From NCBI GenBank assembly GCA_035362115.1, contig DAOSDD010000249.1, positions 1 through 6,103 of the forward strand: a DNA stretch of 6,103 nucleotides, read 5' to 3'. The translations under genes and the position numbers were made by a program. A model generated the notes under the pieces. It had not been told where the DNA came from. It searched no databases and saw only the letters and a program-made list of their open reading frames with translations. Source of the DNA: DUMC01 sp035362115. GTDB lineage: Bacteria; Bacillota; Clostridia; Acetivibrionales; DUMC01. Below, piece by piece: positions 1 to 4,775 of the stretch. Numbering within the stretch: the first letter of the stretch is position 1; each line of letters begins with the position of its first letter.

Positions 1-455
1 TCTTTTATTTCTTCAATTTTCCTTACATAAGTTGTATGAGGAATTCCCAATTTTTCGGCAAGACTTGGTCCAACTTGAGCAGTGTCGCCATCAGTTGCTT
101 GCTTGCCGCATATAATTAAATCATATTCTCCAATTTTCTTTATACCCATTGATAGAGCATAAGAAGTGGCAAGGGTATCTGAACCTGCAAAAGCTCTGTC
201 GCTTAAAAGAACAGTATCGTCCACACCCAAAGCAACAGTTTCTTTCAACTGGTTTGCAACACTTGGTATACCCATGCTCAGGACAGTAACTTTTCCGTTT
301 GTATTTTCTTTGATTCTAAGTCCTTCCTCGATTGCATACATATCGAAGGGATTAATTATTGCTTCTACTCCTTCACGGATTATTGTATTTGTTTCTTTAT
401 TCAATTTAACTTCATTAGTTGCGGGAACCTGTTTGACGCAGACTATAATATTCAA
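1..455 (-). CDS. etfB: Electron transfer flavoprotein beta subunit (N-terminal part, truncated by window edge)
   Basis: This is the beta subunit of the soluble heterodimeric flavoprotein that passes electrons to or from acyl-CoA dehydrogenases. I read 151 codons by reverse-complementing the left edge. The protein opens MNIIVCVKQVPATNEVKL, has NPFDMYAIEEGLRIKE near residues 35-50, and has the ETF-beta nucleotide-binding motif DGDTAQVGP at 122-130. The family is usually about 260 residues, so roughly 110 C-terminal residues lie outside the window. The start chosen is TTG at 455, with GGGGTG at 467-462 six bases before it; this gives the usual family N-terminus. An in-frame GTG at 464 overlaps the dehydrogenase stop but has no Shine-Dalgarno of its own. 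The gene lies 5 nt after the dehydrogenase stop, so the two are surely cotranscribed. etfA probably follows (inference). Whether this ETF is of the electron-bifurcating type cannot be decided from this fragment. Confidence 0.95.
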   Translation of the reverse strand, partial: MNIIVCVKQVPATNEVKLNKETNTIIREGVEAIINPFDMYAIEEGLRIKENTNGKVTVLSMGIPSVANQLKETVALGVDDTVLLSDRAFAGSDTLATSYALSMGIKKIGEYDLIICGKQATDGDTAQVGPSLAEKLGIPHTTYVRKIEEIK

Positions 456-460
456 TATTT

Positions 461-1624
461 TCACCCCATTTTGTTTTGAGCCAGACCCTTTATAAGCTCC
501 AGAGCAATGACATTTCTCTGGATCTGGTTTGTTCCTTCATATATCTGAGTTATTTTAGCATCTCTCATCCTTTTTTCAACCGGGTACTCTTTCATATAGC
601 CATACCCGCCCATAATCTGTACCGCATCTACAGTTACCTTCATTGCCACATCGGAAGCCATAACCTTTGACATTGCAGACTCTTTGGATATATTTTTTTC
701 TCCACTGTCTATATGTCTGCAAGTTTGATATATCAAACATCTGGCAGCCTCAATTTGTATAGCCATATCAGCAAGCATATGCTGTATTGCTTGAAAAGAT
801 GAGATTGCCTGACCAAACTGTACCCTTTCGCGGGAATATTTAAGAGCCTCATCAAATGCTCCCTGAGCTATGCCAAGAGCTTGAGCGGCAACACCGGGTC
901 TTGTTCTGTCAAGTGTCTTCATGGCCACAAGAAATCCCATGCCTTCTCTGGAAAGTAAATTTTCTTTAGGAATTCTACAGTTGTCAAAAACTAACTCGCT
1001 GGTAACCGAAGCCCTGATACCCATTTTGTTTTCTTTCTTGCCAAAGGAAAAACCAGGCGTTCCTTTCTCCACGATAAAAGCAGAGAACCCTCTTGCACCT
1101 TTAGATCTGTTGGTACATGCAATAACTGTATATATATCAGCTTCTCCGCCATTGGTAATCCATTGCTTTGTACCATTCAAAACATATTCGCTATTTTCAA
1201 GAACTGCAGTAGTTTGTATGCCTGCAGCATCACTACCTGCATTTGCTTCAGTCAATCCAAAAGCTGCAAGTTTTTTCCCTGAAGCAATATCAGGAAGATA
1301 TTTTTGTTTTTGCTCTTCATTGCCAAAAAGCAAAATGGGAAATGAGCCTAGACCTGTGCCGGCAAAAGCCAGTGCTATACCTCCGCATGCTCTGCTTAGT
1401 TCCTCAACTACAAGAGACATTTCAAATACACCGCCGCCAAGGCCTCCATATTCTTCAGGAATGTAAACCCCGCAAAGGTCCGAATCTGCAAGAATTTTAA
1501 CAATATCACGGGGAAATATGCCTTCCTCATCATATTTCAAAGCCAGCGGTGCTATTTTTTCATCGGCTATTCTTGCAGCCAATTCTTTGATCATTTGTTG
1601 CTCTTCTGTTAAGAAATAATTCAT
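461..1624 (-). CDS. Acyl-CoA dehydrogenase, short-chain/butyryl-CoA dehydrogenase-like
   Basis: A cytoplasmic FAD enzyme that interconverts acyl-CoA and trans-2-enoyl-CoA, using ETF as electron partner. At 387 residues it is full length for the family. Signature 1 (GLTEANAGSDAAG) is at 123-135. Signature 2 runs from Q336 through GGYGY to D355. The active-site base is Glu363 in IYEGTNQIQR, the position used by short-chain and butyryl-CoA dehydrogenases. The flavin-site segment YSRERVQFGQAI is at 263-274. The start is ATG with AAGGGGTG about 7 nt upstream. etfB follows directly, supplying the redox partner. No crotonase, thiolase or 3-hydroxyacyl-CoA dehydrogenase gene is visible beside it, unlike a standard butyrate cluster, so the chain length and physiological direction are open. 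The gene has a sigma-A type promoter and a FapR-like operator in its leader, suggesting malonyl-CoA-responsive control (inference). The family is certain; the exact substrate is not. Confidence 0.95.
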   Translation of the reverse strand: MNYFLTEEQQMIKELAARIADEKIAPLALKYDEEGIFPRDIVKILADSDLCGVYIPEEYGGLGGGVFEMSLVVEELSRACGGIALAFAGTGLGSFPILLFGNEEQKQKYLPDIASGKKLAAFGLTEANAGSDAAGIQTTAVLENSEYVLNGTKQWITNGGEADIYTVIACTNRSKGARGFSAFIVEKGTPGFSFGKKENKMGIRASVTSELVFDNCRIPKENLLSREGMGFLVAMKTLDRTRPGVAAQALGIAQGAFDEALKYSRERVQFGQAISSFQAIQHMLADMAIQIEAARCLIYQTCRHIDSGEKNISKESAMSKVMASDVAMKVTVDAVQIMGGYGYMKEYPVEKRMRDAKITQIYEGTNQIQRNVIALELIKGLAQNKMG

Positions 1625-1679
1625 TAAAATACACCCCTTAAATTAAAATTAAGTAGTAATTTCAGGATTAAACTTGTAC

Positions 1680-1736
1680 ATGGAATCTATAAAATCTAAT
1701 GTCATCTAATGTCATCTAATTTTGTATAGATTCCAT
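1680..1736 (-). repeat. 12-bp inverted repeat in acyl-CoA dehydrogenase leader, predicted hairpin
   Basis: Arms ATGGAATCTATA (1680-1691) and TATAGATTCCAT (1725-1736) are perfect complements separated by 33 nt. The element lies in the predicted 5' leader of the dehydrogenase mRNA, between the FapR-like box and the Shine-Dalgarno. The loop is filled by 10-bp tandem repeats. No T-run follows on either strand, so it is not an ordinary terminator. Its role is unknown; an RNA structure or a DNA-binding site are both possible. Confidence 0.7.
1694..1720. repeat. Tandem 10-bp repeat, 2.7 copies of ATCTAATGTC
   Basis: Copies are at 1694-1703 and 1704-1713, with a partial third (ATCTAAT) at 1714-1720. 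On the transcribed strand the unit reads ATTAGATGAC or a rotation of it. The 10-bp period is about one DNA helical turn. The array sits exactly inside the loop of the 12-bp inverted repeat. It may be slippage-prone or a protein-binding array; nothing in it identifies a binding protein. Confidence 0.85.
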
Positions 1737-1748
1737 TTAGTATATACT

Positions 1749-1767
1749 ATTATTAGCTGGTAATAAT
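1749..1767 (-). promoter_or_regulatory. Predicted FapR operator of the acyl-CoA dehydrogenase-etfB operon
   Basis: The plus strand reads ATTATTAGCTGGTAATAAT: 7-bp arms that are perfect inverted complements around GCTGG. It differs at one position from the box in front of fapR (4017-4035). It also resembles the FapR operator as I remember it from Bacillus (TTAGTA, 5 bp, TACTAA). It lies 14 bp downstream of the predicted -10 of the dehydrogenase promoter, so it should cover roughly +8 to +26, a position suited to repression. The site is seen in the sequence; binding by FapR is inference. Confidence 0.75.
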
Positions 1768-1781
1768 TAATTATAAAATAA

Positions 1782-1810
1782 AGTATAATACAATTTCATT
1801 GTTAATGCAA
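1782..1810 (-). promoter_or_regulatory. Predicted sigma-A promoter of the acyl-CoA dehydrogenase-etfB operon
   Basis: On the minus strand, -35 TTGCAT (1810-1805) and -10 TATACT (1787-1782) are separated by 17 bp. The start of transcription should fall near 1775, giving a leader of about 150 nt. Both hexamers and the spacing are identical to the predicted fapR promoter. The predicted FapR operator follows immediately. Confidence 0.7.
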
Positions 1811-1815
1811 GCAGG

Positions 1816-1850
1816 GTGTTGTATTTTGTGCCCGGCACAAAATACAACAC
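1816..1850. promoter_or_regulatory. 35-bp perfect palindrome between divergent promoters, candidate operator
   Basis: The arm GTGTTGTATTTTGTGCC (1816-1832) is the exact reverse complement of 1834-1850, around a single central C at 1833. It begins 5 bp upstream of the dehydrogenase -35 and ends 14 bp upstream of the rimO -35, so it falls at about -41 to -75 for one promoter and -50 to -84 for the other. No T-run follows on either strand, which argues against a terminator. It does not match the Rex, CcpA, CodY, Fur, HrcA or FapR sites as I know them. It could be a regulator-binding site, a cruciform or a small repeat element. Confidence 0.65.
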
Positions 1851-1864
1851 AAAAATTAAAGTAA

Positions 1865-1893
1865 TTGACAATTCTGTATGGGCAATTTAAAAT
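1865..1893 (+). promoter_or_regulatory. Predicted sigma-A promoter of rimO-pgsA
   Basis: A consensus -35 TTGACA (1865-1870), a 17-bp spacer and -10 TAAAAT (1888-1893). Transcription should start near 1900, giving a leader of about 26 nt before rimO. It is divergent from the dehydrogenase promoter, with the 35-bp palindrome between them. Confidence 0.75.
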
Positions 1894-1925
1894 AAAGTTA
1901 CTACTTATATTGGAAGTGAAATAAT

Positions 1926-3293
1926 TTGGCACTGAATAATAACATTCAAAGAAAAAAGGTAGGTTTGATATCACTGGGTTGTCCGAAAAATCTTGTAGAT
2001 AGCGAGGTGATGCTAGGGCAGCTTAAAGAAGAAGGCTATGAGATTACTAATAATGAGCATGAGGCAGATATAATTATTGTTAATACTTGTGGGTTTATTA
2101 ATGATGCCAAGCAGGAATCAATAAATGCAATATTGGAAATGGCTTCTCTAAAAAAACAGAATTGTGAACTTCTTATTGTAACAGGTTGTCTTGCCGAAAG
2201 ATATAACGAGCTGATTGTAAAGGAGATTCCTGAGGTAGATGCAGTGCTGGGTACAGGGCATTATGGCATGATCGCCGAAGCTATAAGAAAAGCATACTCG
2301 GGGACGGTTGAAAAGCAGGTTTTATGGGGTGATCCTGGGTATTGCAATTTTGAAGGTGATAAAAGGCTTCTTTCAACTCCAAAGGGTTATTCATTCCTCA
2401 AAATTGCCGACGGTTGCAACAACCACTGTACTTACTGTGTAATCCCCTCATTACGAGGCAGGTATAGAAGCCGGAAAATGGAGGACATTATACATGAAGC
2501 AGGATATCTTGTTGATTCTGGTGCAAAGGAACTTATTCTAATTGCTCAGGACACAACAAAGTATGGTATAGACCTTTATGGTGAAAGGAAACTTAAGGAT
2601 CTTATTTGTGAAATCAGTAAAATTGAGAAGCTGGAATGGATACGTCTGCTTTATTGCTACCCTGATCAGATAGATGATGACCTTATAGATGAAATAGCTA
2701 ATAATGTTAAAGTATGTAAATATCTTGATGTTCCAATACAACACAGCAGTGATAAAATACTGAAAAATATGGGACGTAAAGGGAGTTCTGTTGACATTAA
2801 AAATATAATAGCAAAATTAAGAGAAAAGATACCGGAAATTTATATCAGGACAACCATGATTGTAGGTTTTCCTGGAGAAGATGAAGAAGACTTCGCTAAT
2901 TTACACGAATTTGTTAAGAAACTGGAATTTGAGAGATTGGGAGTGTTTATGTACTCAAGAGAGGAAGGTACTCCTGCAGCTAAGATAAAAAGTCAGGTAA
3001 AAAAAGATATTAAGAGAAAAAGGCACCAAAATTTAATGGCTTTGCAAAACAAAATAACTGTAGAAAAAAATAAATCCAGGCTGAACAAAAGTTATGATGT
3101 TTTAGTAGAAGGTGTTGCGGATGACGGAATATTTTATTATGGACGAAGTTATGCTGAGGCACCTGATATTGATGGGTTAATATATTTTACAAGCAGTTAT
3201 CCCCTTGAAGAAGGCAGTTTTGTAAAAGTAAAAATATTAAATATAGAACAGTACGATTTAATAGGAGTTGCTTACGATGAATTTACCAAATAA
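1926..3293 (+). CDS. rimO: Ribosomal protein S12 methylthiotransferase RimO
   Basis: A radical-SAM enzyme that adds a methylthio group to a conserved aspartate of ribosomal protein S12 (uS12), using two [4Fe-4S] clusters. At 455 residues it is full length. The N-terminal methylthiotransferase domain opens VGLISLGCPKNLVDSE, the RimO form of this motif, and carries the three cluster cysteines C19, C55 (NTCGF) and C88 (TGCLAER). The radical-SAM cluster motif C-x3-C-x2-C is C164, C168 and C171 (DGCNNHCTYC). RTTMIVGFPGE at 308-318 belongs to the same core, and a TRAM domain occupies about 383-450. The start is TTG, with GGAAGTG seven bases upstream; no ATG lies close. The 3' end overlaps pgsA by 17 bp, so the pair is translationally coupled. 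The related MiaB and MtaB are unlikely given the SLGCPKN motif. Confidence 0.96.
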   Translation: MALNNNIQRKKVGLISLGCPKNLVDSEVMLGQLKEEGYEITNNEHEADIIIVNTCGFINDAKQESINAILEMASLKKQNCELLIVTGCLAERYNELIVKEIPEVDAVLGTGHYGMIAEAIRKAYSGTVEKQVLWGDPGYCNFEGDKRLLSTPKGYSFLKIADGCNNHCTYCVIPSLRGRYRSRKMEDIIHEAGYLVDSGAKELILIAQDTTKYGIDLYGERKLKDLICEISKIEKLEWIRLLYCYPDQIDDDLIDEIANNVKVCKYLDVPIQHSSDKILKNMGRKGSSVDIKNIIAKLREKIPEIYIRTTMIVGFPGEDEEDFANLHEFVKKLEFERLGVFMYSREEGTPAAKIKSQVKKDIKRKRHQNLMALQNKITVEKNKSRLNKSYDVLVEGVADDGIFYYGRSYAEAPDIDGLIYFTSSYPLEEGSFVKVKILNIEQYDLIGVAYDEFTK

Positions 3294-3894
3294 AATAACT
3301 TTATCAAGAATTTTAATAGTACCTATTTTTATGCTTTTTATACTACCCATACCGGAAGTATTTATTAACAGTATTCATTGGCAGTTTTTAGCTAATCAAC
3401 TTAGAATGTTAAGTAATTTTATTGCGCATTTTGGGCATTATATTGCTGCTATTATATTTATTATTGCAGCCAGTACAGATGGAATAGATGGATATATAGC
3501 AAGAAAAACAAAGCAAATTACCAAATTTGGCATTTTCCTTGATCCTGTGGCAGATAAGCTTTTGGTAACAGCTGCGCTTATAGCTCTTGTACAGAGAGGC
3601 GATATTTCAGGTTGGTCGGCTATGATTATTATTGGAAGAGAACTTATGGTAATGGGTCTCAGGCTGGTGGCAGCAGGTGAAGGAACAGTTATTTCTGCAA
3701 GCAAGCTTGGCAAGGCAAAAACTATAACTCAAGTTATAGCCATTTCAGCTACTTTGCTTCAAAACTATCCCTTAAGCTTGTTTACTGATTTCAGATTTGA
3801 TAAGTATGCTATAATTGCTGCAGTAGTTATTACAATTTATTCTGGTTATGACTATCTGGCTAAAAATATAAAATTTATCAGAAGTGATAATTAG
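3277..3894 (+). CDS. pgsA: CDP-diacylglycerol-glycerol-3-phosphate 3-phosphatidyltransferase
   Basis: An integral membrane enzyme that makes phosphatidylglycerophosphate, the precursor of phosphatidylglycerol and cardiolipin, from CDP-diacylglycerol and glycerol-3-phosphate. The complete CDP-alcohol phosphotransferase motif D-x2-D-G-x2-A-R-x8-G-x3-D-x3-D is present: D68, D71, G72, A75, R76, G85, D89 and D93. The N-terminus MNLPNKITLSRI is typical of PgsA. Hydrophobic segments are near 12-31, 54-66, 95-105, 113-125, 150-161 and 178-190. At 205 residues it is normal length, although residues 24-55 hold a longer amphipathic loop than I expect. The start is ATG with AGGAG at 3263-3267; an in-frame TTG nine bases earlier touches that Shine-Dalgarno and is less likely. 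The gene overlaps rimO and shares its promoter. In many clostridia this pair precedes cinA-recA, but here fapR follows. Confidence 0.94.
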   Translation: MNLPNKITLSRILIVPIFMLFILPIPEVFINSIHWQFLANQLRMLSNFIAHFGHYIAAIIFIIAASTDGIDGYIARKTKQITKFGIFLDPVADKLLVTAALIALVQRGDISGWSAMIIIGRELMVMGLRLVAAGEGTVISASKLGKAKTITQVIAISATLLQNYPLSLFTDFRFDKYAIIAAVVITIYSGYDYLAKNIKFIRSDN

Positions 3895-3905
3895 CTGGTA
3901 GTAGA
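3887..3905 (+). promoter_or_regulatory. Degenerate FapR-like half box at pgsA stop
   Basis: The segment ATAATTAGCTGGTAGTAGA shares the 10-mer TTAGCTGGTA exactly with the operator at 1749-1767. Its right arm is poorly conserved, and it overlaps the pgsA stop codon. It lies about 110 bp upstream of the fapR operator. It may be an auxiliary weak site or coincidence. Confidence 0.3.
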
Positions 3906-3929
3906 AAAAATTTTACTTGGCTCTTTTGC

Positions 3930-3953
3930 TGGCCATAATGCCATAACTTTTTT
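3930..3953 (+). terminator. Possible weak terminator after pgsA
   Basis: A short stem TGGC/GCCA (3930-3933 with 3940-3943) and a 6-nt loop are followed, after TAAC, by six T residues (3948-3953). The stem is only 4 bp, so termination would be inefficient. It lies between pgsA and the fapR promoter, where a terminator would be expected. No better hairpin was seen in this spacer. Confidence 0.25.
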
Positions 3954-3974
3954 ATAGGTTTTTATAGCAAATGG

Positions 3975-4003
3975 TTGCATATTGCAAAAATTTATACTAT
4001 ACT
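3975..4003 (+). promoter_or_regulatory. Predicted sigma-A promoter of fapR-plsX-fabH
   Basis: A -35 TTGCAT (3975-3980), a 17-bp spacer and -10 TATACT (3998-4003) put the transcription start near 4010. This gives a leader of about 109 nt before fapR. The -35 is part of a small palindrome, TTGCA-TAT-TGCAA. The hexamers and spacing equal those of the dehydrogenase promoter at 1782-1810. Confidence 0.7.
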
Positions 4004-4016
4004 GTTAGTAACAACA

Positions 4017-4035
4017 ATTAGTAGCTGGTAATAAT
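4017..4035 (+). promoter_or_regulatory. Predicted FapR operator upstream of fapR
   Basis: The segment ATTAGTAGCTGGTAATAAT matches the remembered Bacillus FapR site (TTAGTA, 5 bp, TACTAA) at nearly every arm position. It starts 13 bp after the predicted -10, at about +7 to +25, so bound FapR should block transcription initiation. An additional TTAGTA half-site occurs 13 bp upstream at 4005-4010. The site implies autorepression of fapR and, by cotranscription, control of plsX and fabH by malonyl-CoA. The sequence is observed; the binding is inferred from the FapR family. Confidence 0.82.
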
Positions 4036-4078
4036 ATTAAGTTATAACCGAAGATTTTCTACTGATGCGTTATAACAA

Positions 4079-4105
4079 CTGCAGCAGAAACTTATCTGCT
4101 TGCAG
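4079..4105 (+). other. Leader hairpin directly before the fapR Shine-Dalgarno
   Basis: CTGCAGCAGA (4079-4088) pairs with TCTGCTTGCAG (4095-4105) as two 5-bp helices separated by one bulged T, with a 6-nt loop. It is GC-richer than its surroundings. The stem ends one base before the Shine-Dalgarno GGAGGTG (4106-4112). Two copies of the self-complementary octamer GTTATAAC (4041-4048 and 4069-4076) lie just upstream. A role in translation or mRNA stability is possible but not shown. Confidence 0.5.
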
Positions 4106-4118
4106 GGAGGTGTTTTAA

Positions 4119-4685
4119 TTGGGAAAGTCTTCTCTGCTAAAAAAAGAGAGACAGAGCATTCTTTTTGATAAAATTAAATCCGATCCGTTTTTGACAGATG
4201 AAGAACTAGCTGATTTTTTCTCTGTAAGTGTTCCTACAATACGTCTTGACAGATTGGAACTCGGCATTCCCGAACTGCGTGAACGCATAAAGAATGTAGC
4301 GGAAAAAAACCATGCAAAGGTTAAATCTCTAGGGAGCAGGGAAATTGTTGGTGAGCTCGTAGAAATTAATCTTGGTGTAAATGCGATTTCAGTACTGGAA
4401 ACAGACGAATCTATGGTTTTTGAAAAATCAAAAATTGTCCGTGGACATTTTATATATTCACTGGCAGAATCTCTAGCTATTGCTTTAATAGATGCTGATG
4501 TAGCTTTAGTAGGTGTAGCGAATGTAAAATATAAGATTCCTGTTTATGCGGGAAGTAAACTGGTAGCAAAAGCCGAAGTGAAAAGAGTAAAGGGAAATAG
4601 CTTTATAGTTTGGGTAAAAATAATGCAAAAACAGGTTGAAGTTTTCAGAGGAAAATTTATACTGGTATCCCTTGAAAAGTTGTAA
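4119..4685 (+). CDS. fapR: Transcription factor FapR, malonyl-CoA-responsive repressor of lipid synthesis genes
   Basis: A homodimeric repressor of fatty acid and phospholipid genes whose DNA binding is relieved by malonyl-CoA. At 188 residues it has the family's normal length. An N-terminal DeoR-like helix-turn-helix lies at about 25-45 (LTDEELADFF...TIRLDRLEL). The linker helix IPELRERIKNVAEK follows at 50-63 and is nearly identical to B. subtilis FapR as I recall it. A hot-dog-fold ligand domain spans about 70-188, with the conserved RGH at 108-110. Position 117 is Glu where I recall Asn in B. subtilis. The start is TTG, with GGAGGTG (4106-4112) six bases upstream. It heads an operon with plsX and fabH, the classic FapR context, and has a matching operator in its own promoter region. 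Confidence 0.95.
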   Translation: MGKSSLLKKERQSILFDKIKSDPFLTDEELADFFSVSVPTIRLDRLELGIPELRERIKNVAEKNHAKVKSLGSREIVGELVEINLGVNAISVLETDESMVFEKSKIVRGHFIYSLAESLAIALIDADVALVGVANVKYKIPVYAGSKLVAKAEVKRVKGNSFIVWVKIMQKQVEVFRGKFILVSLEKL

Positions 4686-4688
4686 GTT

Positions 4689-4756
4689 AATCATTTAAAA
4701 TATTATTCATGGGTTTAGATCATACTTTGTATTAAAGGCAATTTTAATAAATGATT
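4689..4756 (+). repeat. AT-only inverted repeat in fapR-plsX spacer
   Basis: AATCATTTA (4689-4697) is the reverse complement of TAAATGATT (4748-4756). Pairing can extend by AAAT/ATTT with a 3-nt bulge. The loop is about 40-50 nt and the arms are nearly all A and T, so the structure would be weak. It lies just ahead of the plsX Shine-Dalgarno. No separate plsX promoter of good quality was seen in this spacer. Confidence 0.3.
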
Positions 4757-4775
4757 ATTTTAGGGAGTGGATGCT

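Noticed and set aside
462..464. GTG as etfB start overlapping the dehydrogenase stop
   Set aside because: It would add MKI before the TTG position (which then reads as an internal Leu) and has no Shine-Dalgarno; the GGGGTG containing it is well placed for the TTG at 455.
166..495. 109-codon open frame on the plus strand at the left edge
   Set aside because: It is antisense to etfB and the dehydrogenase 3' end; the minus-strand reading gives a clear EtfB N-terminus.
921..1466. 181-codon open frame on the plus strand opposite the acyl-CoA dehydrogenase gene
   Set aside because: It is antisense to a gene with complete family motifs, has no Shine-Dalgarno or recognisable motif, and is Pro/Ser-rich as expected of a shadow frame.
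1816..1850. Reading the long palindrome as a rho-independent terminator
   Set aside because: Neither strand has a T-run after the stem, and it lies upstream of both divergent genes rather than at a gene end.
1651..1906. 9-bp inverted match AAGTAGTAA (1651-1659) and TTACTACTT (1898-1906) near the two divergent gene starts
   Set aside because: A single 9-bp AT-rich match across a 300-bp spacer is within what chance would give, and it matches no promoter element consistently.
1771..1974. 67-codon minus-strand frame across the divergent spacer and rimO start
   Set aside because: It overlaps the rimO start and both promoters, is a low-complexity translation of AT-rich DNA, and shows no ribosome site.
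3901..3916. Hairpin GTAGAAAA/TTTTAC after pgsA
   Set aside because: It is an A/T stem with a G-T pair and a 4-nt loop, too weak for a terminator and not followed by a T-run.
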